Shown here piece by piece: positions 8,683 to 17,085 of a stretch of 54,443 nucleotides of DNA; within the stretch, counting starts at the first letter, position 1; each line of letters begins with the position of its first letter. The notes under the pieces are model-generated. The model saw only the letters and a program-made list of their open reading frames with translations, did not search any database and was not told where the DNA came from. A program made the position numbers and the translations under genes. The stretch covers positions 1-54,443 of the forward strand of contig JANQNT010000010.1 of assembly GCA_028279445.1 (NCBI GenBank), read 5' to 3'. The stretch comes from Tepidamorphaceae bacterium. GTDB taxonomy: Bacteria; Pseudomonadota; Alphaproteobacteria; Rhizobiales; Tepidamorphaceae.

Positions 8683-11126
8683 GCAAGACGCCACCCACCA
8701 AGGCCAGAGCCGTCATCGTCGGCGGTGGGGTCGCCGGGTGCTCGATCGCCTATCATCTGGCCAAGCTCGGCTGGAGCGATGTGGTGCTGCTGGAGCGCAA
8801 GCAGCTCACCTGCGGCACCACGTGGCATGCGGCGGGGCTGATCGCGCAATTGCGCGCCAGCAAGAACATGACGCGGCTGGCGAAGTACAGCCAGGAGCTC
8901 TACGGCAAGCTGGAGGAGGAAACCGGTGTGGCGACCGGGTTCCGGCGTTGCGGTTCGATCACCGTGGCGCTCAGCGAGGAGCGCAAGGAAGAACTGTGGC
9001 GCGGCGCATCCATGGCGCGCGCCTTCGGCGTGGAGATCGAGGAGATCGCGCCCGACGAGGTCAAGGCGCGCTACCCGCATATCAACATCGATGGCGTGAC
9101 GGCGGGCGTCTATCTGCCCAAGGACGGGCAGGGCGACCCGGCCAACATCGCACTGGCGCTCGCCAAGGGCGCCCGGCTGAACGGCGCAAGCGTGCTTGAG
9201 GGCGTCGCTGTCACCGCTATCCACAAGCAAAACGAGCGTGTCACCGGAGTGTCATGGAAGAGCGCGGAGGGCGAAGGCCGCATCGACGCGGACGTCGTCG
9301 TCAACTGCGCCGGCATGTGGGCGCACGGGCTGGGCCGGATGGCCGGCGTCGCCGTGCCGCTGCAGGCCTGCGAGCACTTCTACATCGTCACCGAGAACAT
9401 CCCCGACCTGACGCAACTGCCGGTGCTGCGGGTGCCGGACGAGTGCGCCTATTACAAGGAAGACGCCGGCAAGATGCTGCTCGGCGCCTTCGAGCCGGTG
9501 GCCAAGCCCTGGGGCATGGGCGGCATCCCGGAGGATTTCTGCTTTGATCAGTTGCAGGAGGACTTCGACCACTTCGAGCCGATCCTGGAGATGGCCGTCA
9601 ACCGCATGCCGATGCTGGCTGAGGCCGGCATCCACACCTTCTTCAACGGTCCGGAGAGCTTTACGCCGGACGATGCCTATCACCTGGGCGAAGCACCGAA
9701 CTTGCGGGGCTTCTTCGTGTGCGCCGGGTTCAACTCGGTCGGCATCCAGTCCGCCGGCGGTGCAGGTATGGCGCTGGCGCAGTGGATCGAGGACGGCATC
9801 CCGCCCTTCGACCTCGGCGATGTGGACATCGCCCGCATGCAGCCCTTCCAGGCCAACAGGACCTACCTGGAAACGCGGTCCACCGAGACGCTCGGCCTGC
9901 TCTACGCGGACCATTTCCCGTATCGGCAGATGGCCACCGCGCGCGGTATCCGCCGCACGCCGTTCCACGAGCGGCTTGCCGCGCACGGTGCGGTGTTCGG
10001 CGAACTCGCCGGCTGGGAGCGTGCCAACTGGTTCGCGAACGATGGCCAGGAGCGCGAATATCGCTACACCTGGAAGCGGCAGAACTGGTTCGACAATGCC
10101 CGCGCCGAGCACATGGCCGTACGCGAGAATGTCGGCATGTACGATATGAGTTCCTTCGGCAAGATCCGCGTCGAGGGGCGCGACGCGGAGAGCTTCCTGA
10201 ACCGCGTCTGCGGCAACGATGTCGCGGTGTCCGCCGGAAAAATCATCTACACCCAGTTCCTCAACGCCAGGGGCGGCATCGAGGCCGATGTCACCGTCAC
10301 CCGCCTGTCGGAGACCGGCTACGTCGTCATCACGCCGGCCGCGACGATCCAGCGCGAACTCGCCTGGCTGCGCCGGCATCAGGGCGATTTCTCCGTTGCC
10401 ATCGTCGATGTGACCTCGGCGGAGGGCGTGCTGGCGGTGATGGGACCGAACGCGCGCACACTGCTCGAAAAGGTCAGTCCGCACGACTGGTCGAACGACA
10501 CCCATCCCTTCGGCACCGCGCACGACATCGAGCTCGGCATGGGGCTGGCGCGTGCCCACCGCGTCACCTATGTGGGCGAGCTTGGCTGGGAGCTCTACGT
10601 GCCGACCGACATGGCGGTGCACGCCTTCGATGTTCTGTGGGAGGCCGGGCAGGATCTCGGGCTGAAGCTGTGCGGCATGCACATGATGGATTCCTGCCGC
10701 ATCGAGAAGGCGTTCCGCCATTTCGGCCACGACATCACCAGCGAAGACCATGTGCTGGAAGCCGGCCTCGGCTTCGCGGTGAAGGTGGACAAGGGCGACT
10801 TCGTTGGCCGCGAGGCCGTGCTGACGAAGAAGCAGGCCGGGCTCGACATGCGGCTGGTGCAGTTCCTGCTCGCCGATCCGGAGCCGCTGCTGTTCCACAA
10901 CGAGCCGGTGCTGCGCGACGGCGAGATCGTCTCGCATCTGACATCGGGCAGCTACGGCCATCATCTCGGCGCTGCCGTCGGCATGGGCTACGTGCCCTGC
11001 ACCGGCGAGAGCGTCGATGAGGTTCTGGCCTCCAGCTACGAGATCGAGGTGGCGGGCACGCGGGTTGCCGCGACCGCCTCGCTGAAGCCGCTCTATGACG
11101 CCAAATCGGAACGGGTGAAAATCTAA
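8679..11126 (+). CDS. second FAD/GcvT oxidoreductase (dimethylglycine dehydrogenase-like)
   Basis: 815 residues, same domain order as its upstream neighbour: FAD motif VGGGVAGCS (14-22), TTWHAAG with the FAD-binding His50, GcvT domain from about 430 and C-terminal barrel. The two are paralogues but differ in many residues of the substrate half (for instance NVPTFSAS against LIAQLRAS just after the FAD histidine), so they probably act on different substrates, perhaps successive demethylation steps. Coupled to the first by an ATGA overlap; the methyltransferase begins 51 bases later. Confidence 0.88.
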   Translation: MSKTPPTKARAVIVGGGVAGCSIAYHLAKLGWSDVVLLERKQLTCGTTWHAAGLIAQLRASKNMTRLAKYSQELYGKLEEETGVATGFRRCGSITVALSEERKEELWRGASMARAFGVEIEEIAPDEVKARYPHINIDGVTAGVYLPKDGQGDPANIALALAKGARLNGASVLEGVAVTAIHKQNERVTGVSWKSAEGEGRIDADVVVNCAGMWAHGLGRMAGVAVPLQACEHFYIVTENIPDLTQLPVLRVPDECAYYKEDAGKMLLGAFEPVAKPWGMGGIPEDFCFDQLQEDFDHFEPILEMAVNRMPMLAEAGIHTFFNGPESFTPDDAYHLGEAPNLRGFFVCAGFNSVGIQSAGGAGMALAQWIEDGIPPFDLGDVDIARMQPFQANRTYLETRSTETLGLLYADHFPYRQMATARGIRRTPFHERLAAHGAVFGELAGWERANWFANDGQEREYRYTWKRQNWFDNARAEHMAVRENVGMYDMSSFGKIRVEGRDAESFLNRVCGNDVAVSAGKIIYTQFLNARGGIEADVTVTRLSETGYVVITPAATIQRELAWLRRHQGDFSVAIVDVTSAEGVLAVMGPNARTLLEKVSPHDWSNDTHPFGTAHDIELGMGLARAHRVTYVGELGWELYVPTDMAVHAFDVLWEAGQDLGLKLCGMHMMDSCRIEKAFRHFGHDITSEDHVLEAGLGFAVKVDKGDFVGREAVLTKKQAGLDMRLVQFLLADPEPLLFHNEPVLRDGEIVSHLTSGSYGHHLGAAVGMGYVPCTGESVDEVLASSYEIEVAGTRVAATASLKPLYDAKSERVKI

Positions 11127-11176
11127 CGAAAACAAACGGCTATATGCCGATGACACCATCTCGAAGGAGGAGCGCG

Positions 11177-12709
11177 ATGGTCGAGGTTGTGGAACGAAAG
11201 CGCGGCGGTGGCCGCGCGGCACGGCGCGCGGCGCGCGCCCGCCCGCTGGACGAGGCGATCCGCCCGGTGCGTGGTGGCATGGAGGGCGGCTTCTACAAGC
11301 CGCTCTCGGAAGCCTCCGTCCAACGTATCCATCACGCCGCGCTCGATGCGCTGGAGACCATCGGTCTGGCGGATGCGCCGGCCTCCGGCATTGAGGTGCT
11401 CACGGAGGCTGGTGCTGAACTCGGCGATGACGGGCGCATCCGCTTTCCCCGTTCGCTGGTCGAGGACATGGTGGCGCTGGCGCCCAGCGAGATCACGCTT
11501 CACGGCCGCGATCCGAAATTCGACCTCAATGTCGGTGGCGGCCGGGTCTATTTCGGCACGGCGGGTGCCGCCGTGCACACCGTCGATCTGGAAACCGGCA
11601 CTTACCGTGAGTCCACAGCGCAGGACCTGCTCGATGCAGCCCGCATCGTCCAGGCGCTGGACAACGTGCACTTTTTCCAGCGCGTGCTGGTGTGCCGCGA
11701 CATCGCCGACAACTACGATCTCGACATCAACACGATCTATCTCTCCTGCGCGGGCACGACCAAGCACATCGGCACCAGCATCGTGGAGCCGTCGCATGTG
11801 CCCGGCTGTTTTGACCTGCTGCACATGATCGCCGGCGACGAGGCCGCCTGGCGGGCGCGGCCGTTCGTTTCCAACACCAACTGCTTCGTCGTGCCGCCGA
11901 TGAAGTTCGCCACCGAAAGCTGCGAGACCATGGAAGGCTGCATTCGCGGCGGCATGCCGGTGCTGCTGCTGTCGGCGGGGCAGGCGGGTGCCACCGCGCC
12001 GGCGCCGCTGGCCACCGCCATCGTCCAGGCGGTCGCCGAGTGCCTCGCCGGCGTCGTCTACGTCAACGCGGTCAGCCCCGGCCACCCGGCGGTGTTCGGC
12101 ACCTGGCCGTTCGTCTCCGACCTGCGCACCGGCGCCATGTCCGGCGGTTCCGGCGAGCAGGCGCTGCTGAGCGCGGGCTGTGCGCAGATGCACAAGTTCT
12201 ACGGGCTTCCCGGCGGTGCAGCGGCCGGCATCGCCGATGCCAAGCTGCCCGACATGCAGGCCGGTTGGGAGCAGGCGATTTCCAATGTCATGGCCGGGCT
12301 TGCCGGCCTCAACATGGTCTACGAGAGCGTCGGCATGCACGCTTCGCTGCTCGGTTTCTCGCACGACTCCCTGGTGCTCGGCGACGACATGCTGGGCCAG
12401 GTGCTGCGCTGTGTACGCGGCATCGAGGTGACCGAAGACACCATCGGGCTCGATGCCATGCGCTCGGTGTGTCTGGAGGGGCCTGGACACTATCTCGGCC
12501 ATGCCCAGACACTGGGGCTGATGCAGACCGAGTACATCTATCCGGTGGTCGCCGACCGGACGAGCCCGAAGGAGTGGGAGGAGAAGGGCCGCCCCGATCT
12601 CCTCACCAACGCGCGGGCGCGCAAGGAGGCGATCCTGTCAGCCGCGACACCGCAATTCGATGCGGATCTGGACGCCGCGATCCGCGAGCGTTTCGCCATT
12701 CACCTTTGA
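11177..12709 (+). CDS. MttB/MtgB-family methyltransferase (non-pyrrolysine)
   Basis: 510 residues from ATG 11177, chosen because GGAGGA precedes it; an ATG at 11144 lacks such a site. The protein matches the trimethylamine methyltransferase (MttB) superfamily along its length: N-terminal helices, then a TIM barrel with GTAGAAVHTVDLETG, SVGMHASLLGFS and C-terminal EGPGHYLGHAQTL. There is no in-frame TAG, so it is of the pyrrolysine-free type. Characterised members (MtgB, MtpB, MtcB) move a methyl group from a quaternary amine such as glycine betaine, proline betaine or carnitine to a corrinoid protein. No corrinoid protein or reactivase gene is nearby. It ends 6 bases before the convergent thioesterase gene. 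Confidence 0.85.
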   Translation: MVEVVERKRGGGRAARRAARARPLDEAIRPVRGGMEGGFYKPLSEASVQRIHHAALDALETIGLADAPASGIEVLTEAGAELGDDGRIRFPRSLVEDMVALAPSEITLHGRDPKFDLNVGGGRVYFGTAGAAVHTVDLETGTYRESTAQDLLDAARIVQALDNVHFFQRVLVCRDIADNYDLDINTIYLSCAGTTKHIGTSIVEPSHVPGCFDLLHMIAGDEAAWRARPFVSNTNCFVVPPMKFATESCETMEGCIRGGMPVLLLSAGQAGATAPAPLATAIVQAVAECLAGVVYVNAVSPGHPAVFGTWPFVSDLRTGAMSGGSGEQALLSAGCAQMHKFYGLPGGAAAGIADAKLPDMQAGWEQAISNVMAGLAGLNMVYESVGMHASLLGFSHDSLVLGDDMLGQVLRCVRGIEVTEDTIGLDAMRSVCLEGPGHYLGHAQTLGLMQTEYIYPVVADRTSPKEWEEKGRPDLLTNARARKEAILSAATPQFDADLDAAIRERFAIHL

Positions 12710-12715
12710 GTGGCG

Positions 12716-13129
12716 CTACTCCACCTGTTCCGGTGGCACTGGGCGCGGCTTGCCGTCATCGTCGATGGCGACGAAGGTGAAGGTGGCCGAGGTCACCTTC
12801 TCGCGCACCCGCTGCTTGAAGCGGCGCGCCCAGGCTTCGATGTAGACGCGGAACGAGGTGCGGCCGACGCTCTCTATGTCGGTGTAGATGCACAGGACAT
12901 CGCCGACCCAGACCGGGCGGATGAAGGTCATGGCGTCGACGGCGACCGTCACCACACGCCCCTGCGCACGCTCCACGCCGCGGATGCCGCCGGCCGCATC
13001 CATCTGCGCCAGCACCCAGCCCCCGAAGATATCGCCGTTGGCGTTGGTGTCAGCGGGCATGGCGATGGTGCGCACGGTCAGTTCGCCGCGCGGCGCTTCG
13101 TCTGCCTTGGGTGTGTTGTCCTCGGTCAT
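12716..13129 (-). CDS. acyl-CoA thioesterase, YciA-type hotdog fold
   Basis: 137 residues from ATG 13129 (MTEDNTPKADEAPRGEL); a longer frame upstream has no family similarity. The core reads PADTNANGDIFGGWVLAQMD, with the Asn/Asp and the Gly-rich helix start of YciA/BACH thioesterases, followed by VDAMTFIRPVWVGDVL. These cytoplasmic enzymes hydrolyse acyl-CoA and work as multimers. It is probably a housekeeping gene unrelated to the amine cassette it faces. Confidence 0.88.
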   Translation of the reverse strand: MTEDNTPKADEAPRGELTVRTIAMPADTNANGDIFGGWVLAQMDAAGGIRGVERAQGRVVTVAVDAMTFIRPVWVGDVLCIYTDIESVGRTSFRVYIEAWARRFKQRVREKVTSATFTFVAIDDDGKPRPVPPEQVE

Positions 13130-13214
13130 CGCAGAGATGTGTTTCCGTGTCGTGAGCCGCTCGACAGGCTTATAGAACCCACGGTTTCCAAAGGCCACCG
13201 CGCCCCGGCGGAGA

Positions 13215-13970
13215 TCAGCGTGCTTGCGGCTGGGAGACCTGGAGGCCGCGGATTTCGCGCAGCAGCTTGCGGCGGATTGCGGCGGCATAGGCCTCGTAGT
13301 GGTCGGCGATCTCGACGAACGCGCCGGGTCCGCCGATGACGTGATTGCGGTAGTAGTAGTGCAGCCACGTCACCTCGTTGAGGATGGTCAGGCCGTTGAC
13401 GGTGACGCCCGCCCGGATGGCCCGGTCGCGGGCAATGTTCACCGGTTCGCCGCGGTTGTTTGTGCCGTCGCCGGAAATGTCGATGACATAGCGTGCCGCC
13501 GGACCGGGCAGTCTTGTCAGGACTTCGAGCCCGGCGGAGATGGCGCCAGAGATCGAGGTCGCCCCGTCCGCCGTTTGGCGCCGCTGCACGGCGATACGTG
13601 CGCCCAGCGCCAGCGCGTCCTGCGCCGATCCCACCCGCGTCCACGGCACCGCCAGCACCTGGCTTTCCTCCGTGGACCACTGGATCACCGCCACCTGAAT
13701 GAAGCCGGCTGGCCCCGACGTGATCGCCTCGATCACCTCCGGGTCGGCAAAGGCGCGCGCGGTGCCCTTGACCTGCAATTCGAACTCCGCCGTGGAGACC
13801 GAGTAGGAGCAATCGATGGCCAGCACGATGGCGACGTCGGCGATGGGGCTTGCGATCTGCGCGGTGGCAGCGCCGCCGCCATGCGTGACCGGTGGCGGCC
13901 AGACGACCGCCAGCAGCAGTGTGGCGACCGCCACCATGCGCGCCCTCGCGCTCAGCCTTCGTGCGTGCAT
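13215..13970 (-). CDS. DUF1194 von Willebrand-like secreted protein
   Basis: 251 residues from ATG 13970 (MHARRLSARARMVAVATLLL), which gives an Arg-rich n-region and hydrophobic signal; starts at 14024 or 13937 are also possible, the latter having GAGGG just upstream. The mature part begins with a VWA fold: VAIVLAIDCSYSVS carries the DxSxS metal-ion (MIDAS) motif and GDGTNNRGE the later loop. DUF1194 proteins are periplasmic or secreted alphaproteobacterial proteins of unknown role. It is transcribed away from the DUF2157 gene. Confidence 0.82.
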   Translation of the reverse strand: MHARRLSARARMVAVATLLLAVVWPPPVTHGGGAATAQIASPIADVAIVLAIDCSYSVSTAEFELQVKGTARAFADPEVIEAITSGPAGFIQVAVIQWSTEESQVLAVPWTRVGSAQDALALGARIAVQRRQTADGATSISGAISAGLEVLTRLPGPAARYVIDISGDGTNNRGEPVNIARDRAIRAGVTVNGLTILNEVTWLHYYYRNHVIGGPGAFVEIADHYEAYAAAIRRKLLREIRGLQVSQPQAR

Positions 13971-14089
13971 GCTCCAGCGTCGCAACTTCGCGGGCGTCTG
14001 TGAAGGGCAGGTGGGATCGGCCATTGTCGCGGGGCGGCTGGTGAGAGTATCGTCCCGGCCGCGGGGATCGACGCAAGGGAGTCGCGGCC

Positions 14090-15184
14090 ATGCCAGGCTA
14101 TCGCGACAAGGTGATGCGCGACGTCATGCGCTGGGCCGAACGCGGCCTGATCGCGCCGGATGCGGTCGAGGCGATCCGCGCCGACCTCGCCGCGCGCCGG
14201 TCCGGCTTCAACCTGCCTCAGGCGCTGGCGCTGCTCGGCGGCATCCTGCTGGTGCTGGCGGCGCTGACCTTTGTCGGCGCGAACTGGACGGAGATTCCGC
14301 GCCTGGTTCGCCTGCTCCTGCTGGGCGCCGCGTTGGTCGTCTCCTACGCGGCGGCGGTGCGTTTCTATCTGAGCGACCATTCCGCTTTCGGTCAGGTGGC
14401 CCTTCTGGTCGGCTGCGGCGTTTACGGCGCCAGCATCATGCTGGTCGCGCAGATGTATCACGTCTCCGGCAACCCGGTGGATGCGGTGCTGGCCTGGGCA
14501 CTCGGCACGACGCTGGCGGCTGCCGCCTTCCGCGCGCCGGCGGTCTGGGTGCTCGCCTTCGCGCTGTTTGCGTTGTGGTCGCTGTGGATCGTGCGCGATA
14601 CCGAGGCCGTGCACTGGGCCTATCTCGCGGTGCTCGCCGGCATGGCCGGCCTCGCCTGGTGGATGCCATTCGCCGCGGCGCGCTATCTGGTGGCCCTGGC
14701 GGTGTGTGCCTGGGTGCTGCTGCTGTCGCCGCTGGAGGGTGCCTACGAGGGCCAGTACGTCACGCTGGCGATCGGGCTGGTCATTGCGGCGGCCGGTGCG
14801 GCCGCGATGTTCTTGCGCGACGGTGTGCCGGAGAGCGTGCGCCTGCTCGCACCTGTCACCATGCTGAGCGGCTACGTAATCGCCTTCGGGGCGCTCTTCG
14901 TGCTGCAATTCCTCGACGAGTCGCAACTGTCGGCCTTCATCGTCCTGGCGGTGTTCACCATCGCGCTGTCCATCGGCGTGCTGGTGATCGGCCGCGCTCG
15001 CGACCACGCACCGACCTTGTGGCTTGCCTATATCGGCTTTTCCGTCGAGGTCATCGGCATCTACTTCCAGACCGTGGGAACGCTGCTGAACACCTCGGTG
15101 TTCTTCCTCACCGTCGGGATCGTCGTCATCGGCTTGGCGTGGCTCGCGCTCAAGCTGACGCGCAGGGCGGAGGCGCGGACATGA
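14090..15184 (+). CDS. DUF2157 multi-pass membrane protein
   Basis: 364 residues. A short cytoplasmic N-terminus (MRWAERGLIAPDAVEAIRAD) matches the start of DUF2157, followed by about ten to eleven predicted membrane helices from residue 45 on. The biochemical function is unknown. It overlaps the next gene by ATGA (15181-15184). DUF2157 and GDYXXLXY proteins are commonly paired, or fused, and probably act as one unit in the inner membrane. Confidence 0.85.
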   Translation: MPGYRDKVMRDVMRWAERGLIAPDAVEAIRADLAARRSGFNLPQALALLGGILLVLAALTFVGANWTEIPRLVRLLLLGAALVVSYAAAVRFYLSDHSAFGQVALLVGCGVYGASIMLVAQMYHVSGNPVDAVLAWALGTTLAAAAFRAPAVWVLAFALFALWSLWIVRDTEAVHWAYLAVLAGMAGLAWWMPFAAARYLVALAVCAWVLLLSPLEGAYEGQYVTLAIGLVIAAAGAAAMFLRDGVPESVRLLAPVTMLSGYVIAFGALFVLQFLDESQLSAFIVLAVFTIALSIGVLVIGRARDHAPTLWLAYIGFSVEVIGIYFQTVGTLLNTSVFFLTVGIVVIGLAWLALKLTRRAEART

Positions 15185-15765
15185 CGGCGCAAGCATCCCG
15201 CCCGACATTCTGGCGCGTCGCTGTCGCGGCAGTTGCCGTCGTGCTGGTCCAGGCCGGTGTGGTCGGCGCGATGATCGCCGAACGCGCCGTGGTGCTGTCG
15301 CAGGGCCGCGAAATCGTGCTGCGAACCGTTCCGGTCGATCCACGCGACCTGTTCCGTGGCGACTACGTTATCCTCAACTACGACGTCAGCCGCGTATCGC
15401 TTGCCGGTCTCGACGCGCCCGAGGGCCTCCGAAAGGGGGATCAGGTCTTTGTCACCCTGAGGCCGACCGAGGACGACTGGCAGGTGGCGGCGATCGATGT
15501 CGACCATCCCCAATCCCTGTCCGAGGGTGGTGTCGTCATCGCTGCCCGCGTCAGGTTCGTGCGGGGCACCGGCGACAGCCGGACGGTGCGCATCGACTAC
15601 GGCATCGAATCCTATTTCGTGCCCGAAGGCACCGGAAAGGCCCTCGAGGACAAGGTGCGCGAGCGCAGCGTGTCGGTCATCGTGGCTGTCGCCGATAGAG
15701 GCAAGGCGGCGGTCAAGGGATTGGTGATCGACGGCCAGCGTATCTATGACGAGCCGCTGCTGTGA
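15181..15765 (+). CDS. GDYXXLXY-domain membrane-anchored protein
   Basis: 194 residues from ATG 15181, translationally coupled to the DUF2157 gene. One N-terminal helix (about 12-34) anchors it, and the rest is predicted beta-rich and extracytoplasmic. RGDYVILNY is the family signature, followed by VPVDP upstream and a conserved YFVPEGTGKALE segment. Function unknown; its fixed pairing with DUF2157 is the main clue. Confidence 0.85.
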   Translation: MTAQASRPTFWRVAVAAVAVVLVQAGVVGAMIAERAVVLSQGREIVLRTVPVDPRDLFRGDYVILNYDVSRVSLAGLDAPEGLRKGDQVFVTLRPTEDDWQVAAIDVDHPQSLSEGGVVIAARVRFVRGTGDSRTVRIDYGIESYFVPEGTGKALEDKVRERSVSVIVAVADRGKAAVKGLVIDGQRIYDEPLL

Positions 15766-15861
15766 GCCATGCGGTTGGACGCGGCGGTGTCGTCGCCTTG
15801 CGGCTGCCGCGTCAGCTTCCTGGTCGCGAACAGAATGGCGTGACCTGACTGTCGATACAGC

Positions 15862-16422
15862 CTAAAGCTCGACGACGTCGTCTTCCGTGAAGTGAAGCTC
15901 TGAATCCGCTTCATGCGTCTCGGGTGCGGGCTCGCGCTGGCTCAGGGCCAGGGCGGATTCCCAGAAGCGGGTGCGTGGCTCCGGGCCGTAATAACTGACC
16001 GTGCGCACGAAGGGGCGCGGCACCATGATGGTCCAGTAGATGCGGTCGATCAGCGTCTTTGTGGAGAACGGCCGGCAGACGATCTCGTGCGCGCCAAGCC
16101 GGGCGATCGCCTCGATGTCGGAGCGTCGCAGGATGCTCGCCAGATAGACGATCGGCAACTGGTTCACCCGGCGGAACTTGTGCGTGCGGATCGACTGGAT
16201 GAGGGAGCGCGATGTCTCGCCGGCCATCCCCTCGGAGATGATCGCCAGGTCAGGCGGCGAGGTTTCGATGATCTCCATCGATTCGTCCGCGTCGCGCGCG
16301 GAGCGGATATCCACGGCGCCGAAGGCGCGCAACATCGATGCCACCTGCCGCCGTTCCCACGCATTCGGTTCGGCGATCAGGATTTCCAGACGATCGAGGC
16401 GGATTGACTGGCTGTTGTGCAA
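15862..16422 (-). CDS. degenerate response-regulator receiver protein
   Basis: 186 residues from a TTG at 16422, preferred because GGGAAGG lies 4 bases upstream; a TTG at 16446 has no ribosome site and no ATG is available. The fold order is that of a CheY receiver (LEILIAEPNAWERRQVASML ... PDLAIISEGMAG ... PIVYLAS ... HEIVCRPFS). The phospho-acceptor Asp after the third strand is Ser, the acidic pair is reduced to one Glu, the switch Thr/Ser is Ala and the Lys of the KPF loop is Arg. It should therefore fold as a receiver but not be phosphorylated in the usual way. A C-terminal acidic tail (about 150-186) follows. No kinase is adjacent. Confidence 0.78.
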   Translation of the reverse strand: MHNSQSIRLDRLEILIAEPNAWERRQVASMLRAFGAVDIRSARDADESMEIIETSPPDLAIISEGMAGETSRSLIQSIRTHKFRRVNQLPIVYLASILRRSDIEAIARLGAHEIVCRPFSTKTLIDRIYWTIMVPRPFVRTVSYYGPEPRTRFWESALALSQREPAPETHEADSELHFTEDDVVEL

Positions 16423-16565
16423 GTGGCCTTCCCATGGGGAAAACAACCGGGGCGGGTCTGTCGCGATTTACTTTGCTGGGCAAAGGAAAACAGCCGGTTA
16501 ATCGGCAGCCCCGGTAAACACTTACGCCTTTGGTCTAGAGCTACGGCCTAAGCTCCATCAGAACG

Positions 16566-16802
16566 TCAGAAAGCCTTGAACGTTATGATGGTGCGGGTGT
16601 CGGTGATGCTCTCGAAGTGGTGCAGTTCGGCATTGACGAACTGGCCGATGTCGGTGCCGGGCTCGACATAGAACTTCACCAGCAGATCGAACTCGCCGGC
16701 GGTTGAGTAGATTTCCGAGGCGATCTCGGCGTCGGCGATTGCGTTGGCCACCGTGTAGGCTTGGCCGAGTTGGCACTTGATCATGACGAAGAACGGGATC
16801 AT
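16566..16802 (-). CDS. stand-alone Lrp/AsnC ligand-binding (RAM) domain protein
   Basis: 78 residues from ATG 16802, with GGAG 7 bases upstream. The sequence MIPFFVMIKCQLGQAYTVAN ... EFDLLVKFYVEPGTDIGQFV ... TRTIITFKAF is the alpha/beta sandwich of the Lrp/AsnC effector domain (RAM/ACT-like) without the helix-turn-helix. Such proteins form oligomers that bind amino acids and are often written as Lrp/AsnC ligand-binding family. Its partner and ligand are unknown. Confidence 0.85.
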   Translation of the reverse strand: MIPFFVMIKCQLGQAYTVANAIADAEIASEIYSTAGEFDLLVKFYVEPGTDIGQFVNAELHHFESITDTRTIITFKAF

Positions 16803-16910
16803 CGGGAGGCTCCAGGTGGCTGCTTGGCGGCAACCTAGATTGCCGGTGTCGTCGGGCGCAAGCGTCATGCGACTTGCCAAAGCACCGACGCCCCCCTAGC
16901 TTGCAGACAA

Positions 16911-17003
16911 TCGTTGGGGTGTCGCACATCGCGCGACTGAGAGGCGGACGCCAGGTACGCCAACCCATGGAACCTGATCCGGGTTGTGCCGGCGGAGGGA
17001 ACG
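16911..17003 (+). ncRNA. TPP (thiamin pyrophosphate) riboswitch
   Basis: The leader of the thi operon carries the conserved parts of the THI element in order: GGGGTGTC (16916-16923), GACTGAGAG (16935-16943), CAACCCATGG then AACCTGATCC (16961-16980), GGGTTGTGCC and GGCGGAGGGAAC (to about 17002). Binding of TPP should lower expression of the genes downstream. About 80 bases separate it from the thiM start; I see no clear intrinsic terminator with a T-tract there, so control of translation (or Rho access) is more likely. Confidence 0.93.
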
Positions 17004-17085
17004 ATGATGATCGTACCGGGCCTTTCTCCCTATTGCTTTTCCGTTTGCTTACGCGCTGACCGCTCTGTGCCGCGCGGTGGCCGAC

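Noticed and set aside
11177-12709. Pyrrolysine-containing MttB
   Set aside because: No in-frame TAG occurs in the gene and no pyl genes are nearby.
17003-17085. Intrinsic terminator as the riboswitch expression platform
   Set aside because: Only a 5-bp stem (ACGAT/ATCGT) was found and no T-tract follows.
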